DNA from: Sphaerotilus montanus
Lineage (GTDB): Bacteria; Pseudomonadota; Gammaproteobacteria; Burkholderiales; Burkholderiaceae_C
Length of the DNA: 64,000 bases
NCBI RefSeq assembly: GCF_013410775.1
Contig: NZ_JACCFH010000001.1
Coordinates: 2,914,001 to 2,978,000, forward strand
Reading direction: 5' to 3'
A program made the position numbers and the translations under genes. Positions 45,741 to 55,751 of the stretch are shown in pieces. Each line of letters opens with the position of its first letter. Positions within the stretch are counted from its first letter, which is position 1. The notes under the pieces were generated by a model. The model did not search any database. It saw only the letters and a list, made by a program, of their open reading frames with translations, and was not told the origin of the DNA.

Positions 45741-47681
45741 TCAGACGGCCTGGCGGCGCTTCCAGGCGTCCACGAGGGTGGCGAAATTCCGGGCCACCGT
45801 GTCGATGAAGCCCGCGTCGTCGATCTCGCCGCGCAGCCACTGCTGCGAGGCTTCGACCCACAGTGTGCGGCCGACCATGAAGCCCTTGACGATGGGGTTG
45901 GTGGCGTGGGCGAAGCTGTCGGCGAGGTACTGCAGCGGCTGGTTCAGGCCGAGGATCACCGCGCCGCGGCAATGCGGATCGCGCTCGGCGACCAGCGCGG
46001 CGAGCTGTGTCCAGCCGTCGGCGCTCATCGGCGCGAGCTTCCACCACTCGGGCTTCACGCCCAGGTTGTAGAAGCGCTTGACGGCGCGCAGCACGGCCGC
46101 GTCCTCGGTGCCGGCCGGCGTCATGGCCTTCGGCGGGATGATCTCCAGCAGCAACTCGTTGCCGCTCTCGCGGGTGGCTTCCCAGAGTTCGAGCACGCGC
46201 TGCTCCTGCTCCAGGCGCAGCGCGGTGTCGTCGTCCGGGTGGTAGTGGACGAGGCACTTGACCACCTGCTCGGTTGGCCAATGGATCAGCGACGTGCCGA
46301 TCGAGCGCGTGCCGTCGAAGCGCAGCGGGCGCGACCCCGGCAGCTCCACCGGCCGCCCGACCCACCAGCCGCGCCCCGTGGCACTCGCCAGCGCGTCGCG
46401 GCCGTAGTCGCCGCCGTCGATCAGCACGCCGACGTGGCCCTGCAGCTGGTGGCTGCGCTCGACCTGCTCGGCGGCGCGCACCAGCAGCTTCTTCAGCGCG
46501 GGGATGCGGCGTTCGTCGGCGCCGGCTTCGCGGGCGAGGTCGTGGAACTGGCTGCGGTGGTCAAACGCCATCACGCAGAGTTCGTTCCACACCGGGCGCG
46601 CGGGGGCGGTGACGCGGTGCAGGTGGGCGAGCTGGGCGTCGGCATCGACCTTGGGATTGCGGCTGCCGCTGAACCAGTGCGCCAGCTCGGCGGGTGTCGG
46701 CATCGCGGCCGAGCAGGCGTGGCGCGAGACCACGATGGCGCCGCAGGCGTTGGCGATGCGCGTCGATTCGGCCCAGTCCTTGCCCTGCAGCAGCCCGGTC
46801 ATCAGCCCTGACAGGAAGGCGTCGCCCGCGCCCAGCACGTTCAGCACCTCGACCCGCTCGCCGCGGAAGGTCGGCGCGTCCTCGATCGCCGCGGGAATGT
46901 CGCCCTCGATGACGCAGCAGCCCGCCGCACCACGCTTGACCACCAGCTTGGCCGCCGACACAGAGCGCACCGCCCGCAGCGAGGCCATCAGGTCGTCCGG
47001 GTGGCCGCCCGCGATGAAGAACTCTTCTTCGGTGCCGACCAGCAGGTCGAACTCGCCGAGCACCTGCTGGAGCTGGCGCGTCACGTTGGCGTTGTCCACG
47101 AAGCGGTTCTCGCCCGCGCCGCGGGAGGTCAGGCCCCACAGCACCGGCCGGTAGTCGATGTCGAGCACGCGCATCGCGCCATGGCGTCGGGCGAAGGTCA
47201 GCGTGGTGAGGGCGGCTTCGCGGGTGGTGGGCGTGGACAGGTGCGTGCCGGTGATGGCCAGCGCGCGGCAGCCCTTGATGAAGTCCTCGGAAATCTCGTC
47301 GGCGCGGATCGCCATGTCGGCGCAGTTCTCGCGCACGAACAGCAGGGGGAAGGTGTCGCGGTCCTTCAGGCCGAGGATCACCAGCGCGGTCAGGCGCTCG
47401 GGGTCGGTCTGCAGCTGGCTGACGTCACAGCCTTCGCGCTGCAGCGTCTCGCGCAGGAAGTGGCCCATCTGCTCGTTGCCGACGCGCGAGACCATCGCGC
47501 TGCGCAGTCCGAGCCGCGCCACGCCGAAGGCCAGATTGCCGGACGAGCCACCGAGGTACATCGCCATGCTGCGGGCCTCTTCGAGGCGGCTGCCGAACTG
47601 CTGGGCGTAGAAATCGACCGCGACCCGGCCCAGGCAGGCCAGGTCGATCGGGCGATCGGAGGGGAAATTCAAGGTGCTCAT
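45741..47681 (-). CDS. iolC: Bifunctional 5-dehydro-2-deoxygluconokinase / aldolase-type fusion (IolC-DUF2090)
   Basis: This 646-residue fusion has an N-terminal PfkB sugar kinase (about 1-335; RVAVDFYAQQFGSRLEEA, GGSSGNLAFGVARLGL, and NVLGAGDAFLSGLMTGLL with the catalytic Asp) joined to a C-terminal DUF2090 domain (about 360-646; ELCVMAFDHRSQF, LLEIIPPKAMTPAG). The kinase phosphorylates 2-deoxy-5-keto-gluconate. The second domain is annotated in relatives as the following aldolase, which would explain the lack of a separate iolJ here. Start MSTLNFPSD at 47681 is preferred to 47708. It is the first gene of iolCDEB and divergent from the inositol transporter. Confidence 0.94.
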   Translation of the reverse strand: MSTLNFPSDRPIDLACLGRVAVDFYAQQFGSRLEEARSMAMYLGGSSGNLAFGVARLGLRSAMVSRVGNEQMGHFLRETLQREGCDVSQLQTDPERLTALVILGLKDRDTFPLLFVRENCADMAIRADEISEDFIKGCRALAITGTHLSTPTTREAALTTLTFARRHGAMRVLDIDYRPVLWGLTSRGAGENRFVDNANVTRQLQQVLGEFDLLVGTEEEFFIAGGHPDDLMASLRAVRSVSAAKLVVKRGAAGCCVIEGDIPAAIEDAPTFRGERVEVLNVLGAGDAFLSGLMTGLLQGKDWAESTRIANACGAIVVSRHACSAAMPTPAELAHWFSGSRNPKVDADAQLAHLHRVTAPARPVWNELCVMAFDHRSQFHDLAREAGADERRIPALKKLLVRAAEQVERSHQLQGHVGVLIDGGDYGRDALASATGRGWWVGRPVELPGSRPLRFDGTRSIGTSLIHWPTEQVVKCLVHYHPDDDTALRLEQEQRVLELWEATRESGNELLLEIIPPKAMTPAGTEDAAVLRAVKRFYNLGVKPEWWKLAPMSADGWTQLAALVAERDPHCRGAVILGLNQPLQYLADSFAHATNPIVKGFMVGRTLWVEASQQWLRGEIDDAGFIDTVARNFATLVDAWKRRQAV

Positions 47682-47750
47682 CGGGGACGTCCTGCCCGCA
47701 AGGGGCATGTGCAGAGGTGTGCCAAGGTTGGCGTCGAGTCTAGAGTCTTC

Positions 47751-47764
47751 GGAAATTGAATTCC
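47751..47764. promoter_or_regulatory. IolR-type operator 1 (iolC / transporter intergenic)
   Basis: GGAAATTGAATTCC fits GGAA-N6-TTCC exactly, the motif I recall for the RpiR-family inositol repressor IolR of Sinorhizobium. It lies 70 bases upstream of iolC. A second copy begins exactly 30 bases further on, three helical turns away. Confidence 0.7.
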
Positions 47765-47780
47765 TTAGGTGTATCTACTT

Positions 47781-47794
47781 AGAAATAATTTTCC
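47781..47794. promoter_or_regulatory. IolR-type operator 2 (iolC / transporter intergenic)
   Basis: AGAAATAATTTTCC fits GGAA-N6-TTCC with one mismatch in the first base. It is spaced 30 bases from site 1, on the same face of the helix, and lies 123 bases before the inositol binding-protein start. The same AGAA-N6-TTCC variant occurs before iolG at 61825-61838. Confidence 0.65.
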
Positions 47795-47916
47795 ATTATT
47801 TTGAGGCCCGCCGCTACAGTGGCGGCGTGTTGAGCCGTGCTGCACGGTGCGATCAACCACTCCACCCGGGTGGCGTCCAGTCGCCCTGTCTGTCATACAT
47901 AGAGGAGACCGAGATC

Positions 47917-48843
47917 ATGAAGAAACTGCTGATTGCCGCCGCTGTCGCGGGTTCGCTGGCATCCCCCATGGCCCACGCCCAGAAGATCGGCCTGGCCATG
48001 GCCCAGCTCGACACCTTCCTGACCATCCTGAAGAACGGCACGCTGGACGCGGGCAAGAAGGCTGGCGCCACGGTGCAGGTCGAAGACGCCGGCAACGACG
48101 TGGGCAAGCAGCTCAGCCAGATCCAGAACCTGATCGCCCAGAAGGTGGACGCGATCATCGTCAACCCGGTCGACACCGACGCGACCCCGAAGATCACCAA
48201 GATGGTGACCGACGCCAAGATCCCGCTGGTCTACGTCAACCGCAAGCCGGTCGACTTCGACAAGCTGCCGGCCGGTGTCGCGTTCGTCGCCTCCGACGAG
48301 AAGGTCTCGGGCACCGTGCAGACGCAGGAAGTCTGCCGCCTGCTCAAGGGCCAGGGCCATGTGCTGGTGCTGATGGGCGAGCTGTCCAACGAGGCCGCAC
48401 GCACCCGCACCAAGGACATCGAGGACGTGGTCGCCACGAAGGCGTGTTCCGGTCTGAAGATCGTGGACAAGCGCGAAGGCGCCTGGGACCGCACCAAGGG
48501 CCAGGACATCACGACCAACTGGCTGTCCTCGGGTGTGAAGTTCGACGCCATCATCGCCAACAACGACGAAATGGCCATCGGCGCGATCAACGCCCTGAAG
48601 GCTGGCAAGAAGTGGACCCCGAACAGCATCGTCGCTGGCATTGATGCCACCCCGGATGCGCTGGCCTCGATGAAGGCCGGTGACCTGAAGGTGACGGTGT
48701 TCCAGAACGCCGCCGGCCAGGGTTCGGGCGCCGTGGACGCCGCGCTGAAGCTGATCAAGAAGCAGCCGGTCGAGCGCTTCGTGAACGTGCCGTTCGAGCT
48801 GGTGACGCCTGCGAATCTGGCCAAGTACAGCGGCAAGAACTGA
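47917..48843 (+). CDS. Inositol/ribose-type ABC transporter substrate-binding protein
   Basis: This 308-residue periplasmic protein of the ribose-binding (type I) family is probably an inositol-binding protein. The signal peptide MKKLLIAAAVAGSLASPMAHA is followed by QKIGLAMAQLDTFLTILKNG. Conserved sugar-pocket stretches are IIVNPVDTDATPKI, VYVNRKPVD, IIANNDEMAIGAINAL and VAGIDATPDALASM. AGAGGAGA precedes the ATG. It heads the transporter-regulator operon divergent from iolCDEB and shares its operator region, which supports myo-inositol as substrate. Confidence 0.9.
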   Translation: MKKLLIAAAVAGSLASPMAHAQKIGLAMAQLDTFLTILKNGTLDAGKKAGATVQVEDAGNDVGKQLSQIQNLIAQKVDAIIVNPVDTDATPKITKMVTDAKIPLVYVNRKPVDFDKLPAGVAFVASDEKVSGTVQTQEVCRLLKGQGHVLVLMGELSNEAARTRTKDIEDVVATKACSGLKIVDKREGAWDRTKGQDITTNWLSSGVKFDAIIANNDEMAIGAINALKAGKKWTPNSIVAGIDATPDALASMKAGDLKVTVFQNAAGQGSGAVDAALKLIKKQPVERFVNVPFELVTPANLAKYSGKN

Positions 48844-48893
48844 GCCGGAACCCCACCTGAAGGTCTGAAGGTTGAAGGTACTTGAGGTTGAGG

Positions 48894-50384
48894 ATGTCTG
48901 AGACTGTATTGCTGGAAATCGAGGGCATCCGCAAGGCCTTCCCGGGCGTGGTCGCACTGGACAACGTGCGCCTGCGCCTGCGCGCCGGCACCGTTCACGC
49001 GCTGATGGGCGAGAACGGTGCCGGCAAGTCGACCCTGATGAAGATCATTGCCGGCATCTACACGCCCGACCAGGGCGAGATCCGCCTGAAAGGGCGGCCG
49101 GTGACGCTGCGCGGTCCGCTCGACGCGCTGAACCAGGGCATCGCGATGATCCATCAGGAACTCAACCTGATGCCCTTCATGACGGTGGCGGAGAACATCT
49201 GGATCCGCCGCGAGCCGCTCAACCGCTTCGGCTTCGTCGACCACGCCGCGCTGCGCCGGCAGACGCAGGCGCTGTTCGACCGCCTGGCCATCGACCTCGA
49301 CCCCGAGGCCGAGGTCCGCAGCCTGTCCATCGCCAGCCGGCAGATGGTCGAGATCGCCAAGGCGGTGTCGTTCAACTCCGATGTGCTGATCATGGACGAG
49401 CCCACGTCCGCGCTGACCGAGACCGAGGTGGGGCACCTGTTCCGCATCATCCGGCAGCTGCGCGCCCAGGGCAAAGGCATCGTCTACATCACGCACAAGA
49501 TGAACGAGCTGTTCGAGATCGCCGACGAGGTGTCGGTGTTCCGGGATGGCAAGTACATCGACACCCGGCGGTCCGCCGAGGTCACCCGCGACGACATCAT
49601 CAAGATGATGGTCGGGCGCGAGGTGACGCAGATGTTCCCCAAGGTGACCGTGCCGATCGGCGAGGTCGTGCTGTCGGTGAAGAACCTCGGTGTCGAGGGC
49701 ATCTTCGGCGGCGTCACCTTCGACCTGCGGGCGGGCGAGATCCTGGGGCTGGCCGGGCTGGTCGGCTCGGGCCGCTCGAACGTGGCCGAGGCGCTGTTCG
49801 GGGTGGTGCCGGCGATGACGGGCGAGATCCGCATCGGCGGCAAGACGGCCACCATCGGCTCGCCGGCGGCAGCGATGCGCCATGGCATGGCCTTCCTGAC
49901 CGAGGACCGCAAGGACTCGGGCTGCTTCCTGATCCTCGACATCCTGTCGAACATGGAGGCGGCCGTGCTGAGCCAGCGCTATGTGAAGCACGGCTTCGTG
50001 CAGCAGGGCGCGTTGCAGCGCGACTGCGAGGCGATGAGCCAGACCCTGCGCGTGAAGACCCCCGGCATGCACGAGGTGATCCAGAACCTCTCCGGCGGCA
50101 ACCAGCAGAAGGTGCTGATCGGCCGCTGGCTGCTGACGAAACCGAAGATCCTGATCCTCGACGAGCCGACGCGCGGCATCGACGTCGGCGCCAAGGCCGA
50201 GATCCACCGCCTGGTCAGCGAGCTGGCGGGGCAGGGCGTGGCCGTGCTGATGATCTCGTCGGAGCTGCCCGAGGTGCTGGGCATGAGCGACCGGGTGATG
50301 GTGATGCACGAGGGCCGCATGACCGGCATCGTCGACCGCGCCGAGGCCGATCAGGTCCGCATCATGGAACTGGCCTCGCAGTGA
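48894..50384 (+). CDS. Inositol/ribose-type ABC transporter ATP-binding protein (RbsA-like, two ATPase domains)
   Basis: This 496-residue ATPase has two nucleotide-binding domains as in RbsA/XylG. Domain one has Walker [10 protein letters not shown] near residue 42, a signature region [17 protein letters not shown] and Walker [12 protein letters not shown]. Domain two has a degenerate Walker [17 protein letters not shown] near 287 and signature [16 protein letters not shown] with [19 protein letters not shown] at 48894 is preferred to an in-frame TTG at 48882. It follows the binding-protein gene by 50 bases. The asymmetry of the two sites is normal for the family. Confidence 0.95.
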   Translation: MSETVLLEIEGIRKAFPGVVALDNVRLRLRAGTVHALMGENGAGKSTLMKIIAGIYTPDQGEIRLKGRPVTLRGPLDALNQGIAMIHQELNLMPFMTVAENIWIRREPLNRFGFVDHAALRRQTQALFDRLAIDLDPEAEVRSLSIASRQMVEIAKAVSFNSDVLIMDEPTSALTETEVGHLFRIIRQLRAQGKGIVYITHKMNELFEIADEVSVFRDGKYIDTRRSAEVTRDDIIKMMVGREVTQMFPKVTVPIGEVVLSVKNLGVEGIFGGVTFDLRAGEILGLAGLVGSGRSNVAEALFGVVPAMTGEIRIGGKTATIGSPAAAMRHGMAFLTEDRKDSGCFLILDILSNMEAAVLSQRYVKHGFVQQGALQRDCEAMSQTLRVKTPGMHEVIQNLSGGNQQKVLIGRWLLTKPKILILDEPTRGIDVGAKAEIHRLVSELAGQGVAVLMISSELPEVLGMSDRVMVMHEGRMTGIVDRAEADQVRIMELASQ

Positions 50385-50438
50385 ACAAACCCACCGAACA
50401 AGACAAGTTCGACAGATTCGACAAGTTGGAGAAGAGCC

Positions 50439-51464
50439 ATGTCCGTTGGTAATCCGAGCGTGGGCGCGCAGTCCATGACCTTCAAGCCGTCCAGGCGCAA
50501 GTGGCCGCCCGAGCTGGGCATCTTCCTGGTGCTGGTCGGCATCAGCCTGTTCTTCGAGGCGCTGGGCTGGTGGGTCAATGGCCAGAGCTTCCTGATGAAC
50601 CCGGAGCGGCTGCAGATCATCATCCTGCAGATGGCGGTGATCGGCATCATCGCCATCGGCGTGAACCTGGTCATCATCACCAGCGGCATCGACCTGTCTT
50701 CAGGCTCGGTGGTGGCGGCGGCGGCGGTGGTGTCGGCCAGTCTGGCGCAGGTGTCGGACTTTCCGCGTGCCGTCTTCCCGCACCTGACCGACCTGCCGAT
50801 GGTCTGGCCGCTGCTGGCGGGGACCACGATCGGTCTGCTGATCGGCCTGCTCAACGGCTCGCTGATCGCCTTCACCATGATCCCGCCGTTCATCGCCACG
50901 CTGGGCACGATGGTGGCCGCACGTGGCTTCGCCAAGTGGTTCACGGGCGGCATGCCGGTGTCGATGCTGACCGACGACTTCGCCTGGATCGGCTCCGGTG
51001 CGGTGCCGGTCTTCATCTTCCTGACGCTCGCGGCGATCTTCCATGTCGTGCTGCGCTACACCCGCTTCGGCAAGTTCACCTACGCGATCGGCGCGAACCG
51101 CCAGGCCGCGATCGTCTCGGGCATCAACGTCAACCGGCACCTGATCTGGGTCTACACGATCGCCGGCCTGCTCAGCGGCATCGCCGGCAGCGTGACGGCG
51201 GCGCGGGCGATCTCGGGCCAGTCCGGCATGGGCGTGATGTACGAGCTGGACGCGATCGCCGCGGTCGTCATCGGCGGCACCTCGCTGTCGGGCGGCATCG
51301 GCCGGATCACCGGGACGCTGATCGGTGTGCTGATCCTGGGCGTGATGACCTCGGGCTTCACCTTCATCCGCATCGATGCGTATTACCAGGAGATGGTGAA
51401 GGGGGCGATCATCGTGGCGGCGGTGGTGGCGGATCAGTATCGGCAGCGCAATCGGCGGGGCTGA
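50439..51464 (+). CDS. Inositol/ribose-type ABC transporter permease (RbsC-like)
   Basis: This 341-residue inner-membrane permease of the RbsC/XylH family has about eight to ten helices. Family stretches are NLVIITSGIDLSSGSVVAAAAVV, LIGLLNGSLIAFTMIPPFIATLGTM, YAIGANRQAAIVSGINV and the late VIGGTSLSGGIGRITGTLIG. It serves as homodimer with the RbsA-like ATPase upstream, 54 bases away. GGAGAAG precedes the start. The regulator gene follows after about 145 bases. Confidence 0.95.
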   Translation: MSVGNPSVGAQSMTFKPSRRKWPPELGIFLVLVGISLFFEALGWWVNGQSFLMNPERLQIIILQMAVIGIIAIGVNLVIITSGIDLSSGSVVAAAAVVSASLAQVSDFPRAVFPHLTDLPMVWPLLAGTTIGLLIGLLNGSLIAFTMIPPFIATLGTMVAARGFAKWFTGGMPVSMLTDDFAWIGSGAVPVFIFLTLAAIFHVVLRYTRFGKFTYAIGANRQAAIVSGINVNRHLIWVYTIAGLLSGIAGSVTAARAISGQSGMGVMYELDAIAAVVIGGTSLSGGIGRITGTLIGVLILGVMTSGFTFIRIDAYYQEMVKGAIIVAAVVADQYRQRNRRG

Positions 51465-51610
51465 GACGCCCGCCTCTCCGAGCAGGTGACGGAGTCGAAG
51501 AGCCGGCGCAACGCTCATCGCGAGCGATCGGGCAGTGTACGGTCGGCGTGCCCGGTGCCCAGGGATACCCGAACGCCCAGGCGTGGCCGGGCTGCCTAGA
51601 ATGGCCTCCG

Positions 51611-52498
51611 ATGAACGCCAATGCCCCCAGGATGACTGTCGATCTGCTGCTCAAGCGGATCTCCGACGACTACGAGTCGCTCAGCCGCCAGCTCAAGCTG
51701 ATCGGCCGCTATGTCGAGCAGCACCGCGACCACCTCGGACTGGAGGGCATCCAGGACGTCGCGGCGCACTGCGGCGTGCAGCCCTCGGCCGTGGTGCGCT
51801 TCGCCAAGCACTTCGGCTTCACCGGCTTCACCGAGCTGCAGCGGGTCTTCCGCGACGGCCTGTCGCAGCAGATCGCCCCGGGCCGCAACTACAGCGCCCG
51901 CATCCGTGACGTGATCGAGTCCGGTGCGCCCAACCTGAACGCCGCACAGATCGCGCACGAGTTCCTCGGCGGCAGCCTGGCCGGGATGCAGGAGCTGCAG
52001 AACACGCTGGACGAGGCCGCCTTCGGGCAGGCGGTCGACCTGCTGGCCGAGACGCAGGCGGTCTGGATCGCGGGCTCACGGCGCTCGTTTCCGGTCGCGG
52101 TCTACCTCGACTACGCCTTGCAGCACACCGACAAGCGCATCGGACTGGTCACCGCGATGGGCAGCATGCACGAGGGCCAGATGCGCTCGGTGCGCGCGGG
52201 GGACGTGATCATCGCGATCTCGTTCGCGCCCTATGCCGAGGAGACCGTCACGGTCGCGCAGCAGGCGGTGCAGCGCGGGGCGCGGCTCGTCGCCATCACC
52301 GACAGCCGCATGAGCCCGCTGGCGCGCGACGCCCAGGTGGCGCTCATCGTGCAGGACAGCGCCACCTTCGGTTTCCGTTCACTGACGGCGACCATGGGCC
52401 TGGCGCAGAGCCTGTTCATCGCGCTGGCTTACCGGCTGGAGCTGCCGTACCGGCCGACCCAGGCCGCCACGCGTGCCGGGTACGCTTCCTCGACCTGA
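51611..52498 (+). CDS. RpiR-family transcriptional regulator, probable inositol repressor (IolR-like)
   Basis: This 295-residue regulator has an N-terminal RpiR helix-turn-helix (residues about 10-75; IQDVAAHCGVQPSAVVRFAKHFGF) and a C-terminal SIS sugar-phosphate-binding domain (about 115-270; VWIAGSRRSFPVAVYLDYAL, IAISFAPYAEETVTVAQQA). It follows the inositol transporter genes. RpiR-type IolR proteins of rhizobia repress iol genes and bind GGAA-N6-TTCC; such sites occur here before iolC, before the binding protein and before iolG. ATG 51611 is used; 51601 is an out-of-frame ATG. Confidence 0.9.
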   Translation: MNANAPRMTVDLLLKRISDDYESLSRQLKLIGRYVEQHRDHLGLEGIQDVAAHCGVQPSAVVRFAKHFGFTGFTELQRVFRDGLSQQIAPGRNYSARIRDVIESGAPNLNAAQIAHEFLGGSLAGMQELQNTLDEAAFGQAVDLLAETQAVWIAGSRRSFPVAVYLDYALQHTDKRIGLVTAMGSMHEGQMRSVRAGDVIIAISFAPYAEETVTVAQQAVQRGARLVAITDSRMSPLARDAQVALIVQDSATFGFRSLTATMGLAQSLFIALAYRLELPYRPTQAATRAGYASST

Positions 52499-52505
52499 TG
52501 CGGCG

Positions 52506-52919
52506 TCACTCCGCCGGCATCGGCTGCCCGTCCTTGAGGCGCAGCCAGCCACGCGCGATCCGGTAGATCGCCCACACGCCGAGCAGGAACATGCCCAGCG
52601 GCAGTGTCGCGAACCCGACCAGCAGGGCCATCAGCGGAATCGACACCACCAGCACCACGAGCGACCAGATCAGCGCGATCCAGAAGGTGCGGATCACCCA
52701 GTCGATGTGGGACGACAGCCAGGTGTTCTCGACCTTGCTGCGTTCGATGTAGCTCAGCACCACCGCGATGATCGACGGCCAGCCGAACAGGAAGGAGCCG
52801 AGCACGGTGGCTGCACCGAACGCCCCGAGGCCCAGACCCAGCGCGTGCAGCCCGTAAATGATGTGCAGCATGCGCGTCGAGCTGTTCAGCCCGTCGTCCT
52901 GGATGATCACGTCGTTCAT
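52506..52919 (-). CDS. Small membrane protein (DUF4870-like)
   Basis: This 137-residue protein has about three hydrophobic segments (MLHIIYGLHALGLGLGAFGAATVL; TFWIALIWSLVVLVVSIPLMALLV; TLPLGMFLLGVWAIYRIARGW) around a charged stretch YIERSKVENTWLSSHIDW. The layout resembles the DUF4870/TM2-like small membrane proteins of Burkholderiales. GGAGGC lies ahead of the ATG. The stop is eight bases from the convergent RpiR stop. The function is unknown and nothing ties it to inositol use. Confidence 0.8.
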   Translation of the reverse strand: MNDVIIQDDGLNSSTRMLHIIYGLHALGLGLGAFGAATVLGSFLFGWPSIIAVVLSYIERSKVENTWLSSHIDWVIRTFWIALIWSLVVLVVSIPLMALLVGFATLPLGMFLLGVWAIYRIARGWLRLKDGQPMPAE

Positions 52920-52966
52920 GGCCGCAGCCTCCGATGCTGGTGAGGGTCCGATGGGATGTGAAAACT

Positions 52967-53890
52967 TTAACGCAATCCTTCGATTTCCGCGCCTGATTGC
53001 GCCAGAAACTGTCCCCGTGCTGCCGCAGTGATGGCCATGACACAGGGATGCGTGATGCGCCGCTCGACCGAGATCGCGTAGAACGCCTCCACCAGCGTCG
53101 GCGAGCGTCCCACCACCTCGACGCCGTATTGCGCGCAGGTCTGCGCCTCCAGCACCGTCGGCGACATGAACACGCCCCGGCCCTCGGCACCGAAGGCCTT
53201 CAGCAGCGCCGCGTCGTCGAATTCGCCCACCCGCCTGGGACGCACGCCCTGTTCGCCCAGCCAGCCATCGAGCCGCTGGCGCATCGCCGAGGCTGCGCCC
53301 TGGATCAGCATCGGCGCGCCGTCCAGGCACTGCGGAAACGTCCCCTGCAGCGTTGCCTTCAGCGCGGACGTGGCGAAGAAGCTCATGGCGGTCGTGCCCA
53401 GCGGGTGGCTGTAGGCCTTGACGCTCAGGTTCGGCCCCATCGGCTCGTCGGCGATCACCAGGTCCAGCCGGTGCACGGCCAGCTGTGCCAGCAGGTCCGC
53501 GAGCGTGCCTTCGTGGCAGATCAGCCGCACCGGCTCGGGGCCGTCGAGCGCGGGCTCCAGCAGGCGGTAGGCGATGGACTTGTGCACCTGGTCGGCGATG
53601 CCCACACGGAACTCGGGCAGCGTCCGGGCGCGGCGTGCCGACCCGATCGCCGCCTCCAGTTCCGCGCCGAGCGTGAAGATCTGGTCGGCGTAGCCGAGCG
53701 CGGTCCGGCCGTCATCGGTCAGCTCCAGCCCGCGTCCGCGCTTGCGGAACAGCGCGCAGCCGAGGCTGTCCTCCAGCAGCTTGATCTGGGTGGACAGGGT
53801 CTGCGGCGTGGTGTGGATCTGCTCGCTGGCACGCATCACGCCGCCGGCCTTGGCCGTGGCCCAGAAGTAGTACAGGTGCCTGTAGTTCAG
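52967..53890 (-). CDS. LysR-family transcriptional regulator, NhaR-type
   Basis: This is a regulator of about 307 residues. The N-terminal winged helix reads NYRHLYYFWATAKAGGVMRASEQIHTTPQTLSTQI, the NhaR version of the LysR domain (residues about 2-60), followed by a substrate-binding domain. No ATG is in a sensible place: homologues begin M-NYRHLYYFW, which here would be a CTG at 53890, one base after the ilvD stop; an ATG at 53956 would overlap ilvD by 65 bases. NhaR proteins respond to sodium and activate the antiporter nhaA, but no antiporter is in the window. Confidence 0.85.
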   Translation of the reverse strand: MNYRHLYYFWATAKAGGVMRASEQIHTTPQTLSTQIKLLEDSLGCALFRKRGRGLELTDDGRTALGYADQIFTLGAELEAAIGSARRARTLPEFRVGIADQVHKSIAYRLLEPALDGPEPVRLICHEGTLADLLAQLAVHRLDLVIADEPMGPNLSVKAYSHPLGTTAMSFFATSALKATLQGTFPQCLDGAPMLIQGAASAMRQRLDGWLGEQGVRPRRVGEFDDAALLKAFGAEGRGVFMSPTVLEAQTCAQYGVEVVGRSPTLVEAFYAISVERRITHPCVMAITAAARGQFLAQSGAEIEGLR

Positions 53891-53891
53891 C

Positions 53892-55751
53892 TCAGTCGCC
53901 CAGCAGCGACAGGTTGCGCACGGCGCCCTTGTCCGCCGAGGTGGCCAGCAGCGCATAGGCCTTCAGCGCCGCCGAGACCTTGCGCGGACGCGGCAGGGCC
54001 GGCTTCCAGCCCTTGGCATCCTGCTCGGCGCGGCGGACGGCGAGTTCCTCGTCCGACACCAGCACGTTGATCGAGCGGTTCTTGATGTCGATGCGGATGC
54101 GGTCGCCCTGGCGCACCAGACCGATCGCGCCGCCGGCCGCCGCTTCCGGCGAGCAGTGGCCGATCGACAGGCCCGAGGTGCCGCCCGAGAAGCGGCCGTC
54201 GGTCAGCAGCGCACACGCCTTGCCCAGCCCCTTCGACTTGATGTAGCTGGTCGGGTAGAGCATTTCCTGCATGCCCGGGCCGCCCTTCGGGCCTTCGTAG
54301 CGCACGATCACGATGTCGCCGGCCTGGACCTTGTCGGCCAGGATGTCGGCGACGGCCTCGTCCTGCGACTCGGTCACGTAGGCCGAGCCTTCGAACACCA
54401 TCAGGGCGTCATCGACACCGGCCGTCTTCACCACGCAGCCGTCGAGCGCGATGTTGCCGTGCAGCACGGCGAGGCCGCCTTCCTGCGAGAAGGCGTGTTC
54501 GCCGGAGCGGATGCAGCCTTCGGCGCGGTCGAGGTCCAGGCTCGGCCAGCGGGTGTCCTGGCTGAAGGCGACCTGGGTCGGGATGCCGGCCGGACCCGCC
54601 AGGTAGAAATGCTTCACCGCGTCGCTCGGGTTGCGGGCGATGTCCCACTGGTCGAGCGCGTCCTTCATCGTCGGTGCGTGGATGGTCGGCACGTCGGTGT
54701 GCAGGCGGCCGGCGCGGTCGAGTTCACCGAGGATGGCCATGATGCCGCCCGCGCGGTGCACGTCCTCGATGTGGTACTTCTGCGTGTTCGGTGCGACCTT
54801 GCAGAGCTGCGGCACGACGCGCGAGAGGCGGTCGATGTCGGCCATCGTGAAGTCGATCTCGGCCTCCTGGGCGATGGCCAGCAGGTGCAGGATGGTGTTG
54901 GTCGAGCCGCCCATCGCGATGTCGAGCGTGATCGCGTTCTCGAAGGCCTTGAAGCCCATCGCGCGCGGCAGCACCGAGGCATCTTCCTCTTCGTAATACC
55001 GCTTGCACAGGTCCACCGCCATGCGGCCGGCGCGCTTGAAGAGCTGTTCCCGGTCGGCGTGCGTGGCGAGCACGGTGCCATTGCCCGGCAGCGCCAGGCC
55101 CAGTGCCTCGGCCAGGCAGTTCATCGAGTTGGCGGTGAACATGCCCGAGCAGGAGCCGCAGGTCGGGCAGGCCGAACGCTCGACCTGCGCGACGGTCTCG
55201 TCCGAGACGCTGGAGTCGGCGGCCATCACCATGGCATCGACGAGGTCGAGCTTCTTGAACTCCATGATGTGTGTCGTGGGATTCGCCAGCTTGGTCTTGC
55301 CCGCTTCCATCGGGCCACCGGAGACGAAGACCACGGGAATGTTCAGGCGCATCGCGGCCATCAGCATCCCCGGCGTGATCTTGTCGCAGTTGGAGATGCA
55401 CACCAGCGCGTCGGCGCAGTGGGCATTGACCATGAACTCCACCGAGTCGGCGATCAGCTCGCGGCTGGGCAGCGAGTACAGCATGCCGTCGTGGCCCATC
55501 GCGATGCCGTCATCGACGGCGATGGTGTTGAATTCCTTGGCGACGCCGCCCACCGCTTCGATCTCGCGGGCCACCAGCTGCCCCAGGTCCTTCAGGTGCA
55601 CGTGGCCGGGCACGAACTGGGTGAAGGAGTTGGCGATGGCGATGATCGGCTTGCTGAAATCGCCATCCTTCATGCCGGTGGCGCGCCACAGGGCACGGGC
55701 ACCGGCCATGTTGCGGCCGGCGGTGGAGGTCTTGGAACGGTAGGCGGGCAT
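53892..55751 (-). CDS. ilvD: Dihydroxy-acid dehydratase IlvD
   Basis: This 619-residue iron-sulfur enzyme of isoleucine and valine synthesis dehydrates 2,3-dihydroxy-3-methylbutanoate and its homologue. Start [26 protein letters not shown] is standard for the long ilvD type. Cluster cysteines lie in [12 protein letters not shown] (about residue 120) and [19 protein letters not shown] (about 190). [23 protein letters not shown] is the C-terminal signature. An open frame extends further upstream but without homology. It is followed directly by the NhaR-type regulator. Confidence 0.97.
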   Translation of the reverse strand: MPAYRSKTSTAGRNMAGARALWRATGMKDGDFSKPIIAIANSFTQFVPGHVHLKDLGQLVAREIEAVGGVAKEFNTIAVDDGIAMGHDGMLYSLPSRELIADSVEFMVNAHCADALVCISNCDKITPGMLMAAMRLNIPVVFVSGGPMEAGKTKLANPTTHIMEFKKLDLVDAMVMAADSSVSDETVAQVERSACPTCGSCSGMFTANSMNCLAEALGLALPGNGTVLATHADREQLFKRAGRMAVDLCKRYYEEEDASVLPRAMGFKAFENAITLDIAMGGSTNTILHLLAIAQEAEIDFTMADIDRLSRVVPQLCKVAPNTQKYHIEDVHRAGGIMAILGELDRAGRLHTDVPTIHAPTMKDALDQWDIARNPSDAVKHFYLAGPAGIPTQVAFSQDTRWPSLDLDRAEGCIRSGEHAFSQEGGLAVLHGNIALDGCVVKTAGVDDALMVFEGSAYVTESQDEAVADILADKVQAGDIVIVRYEGPKGGPGMQEMLYPTSYIKSKGLGKACALLTDGRFSGGTSGLSIGHCSPEAAAGGAIGLVRQGDRIRIDIKNRSINVLVSDEELAVRRAEQDAKGWKPALPRPRKVSAALKAYALLATSADKGAVRNLSLLGD

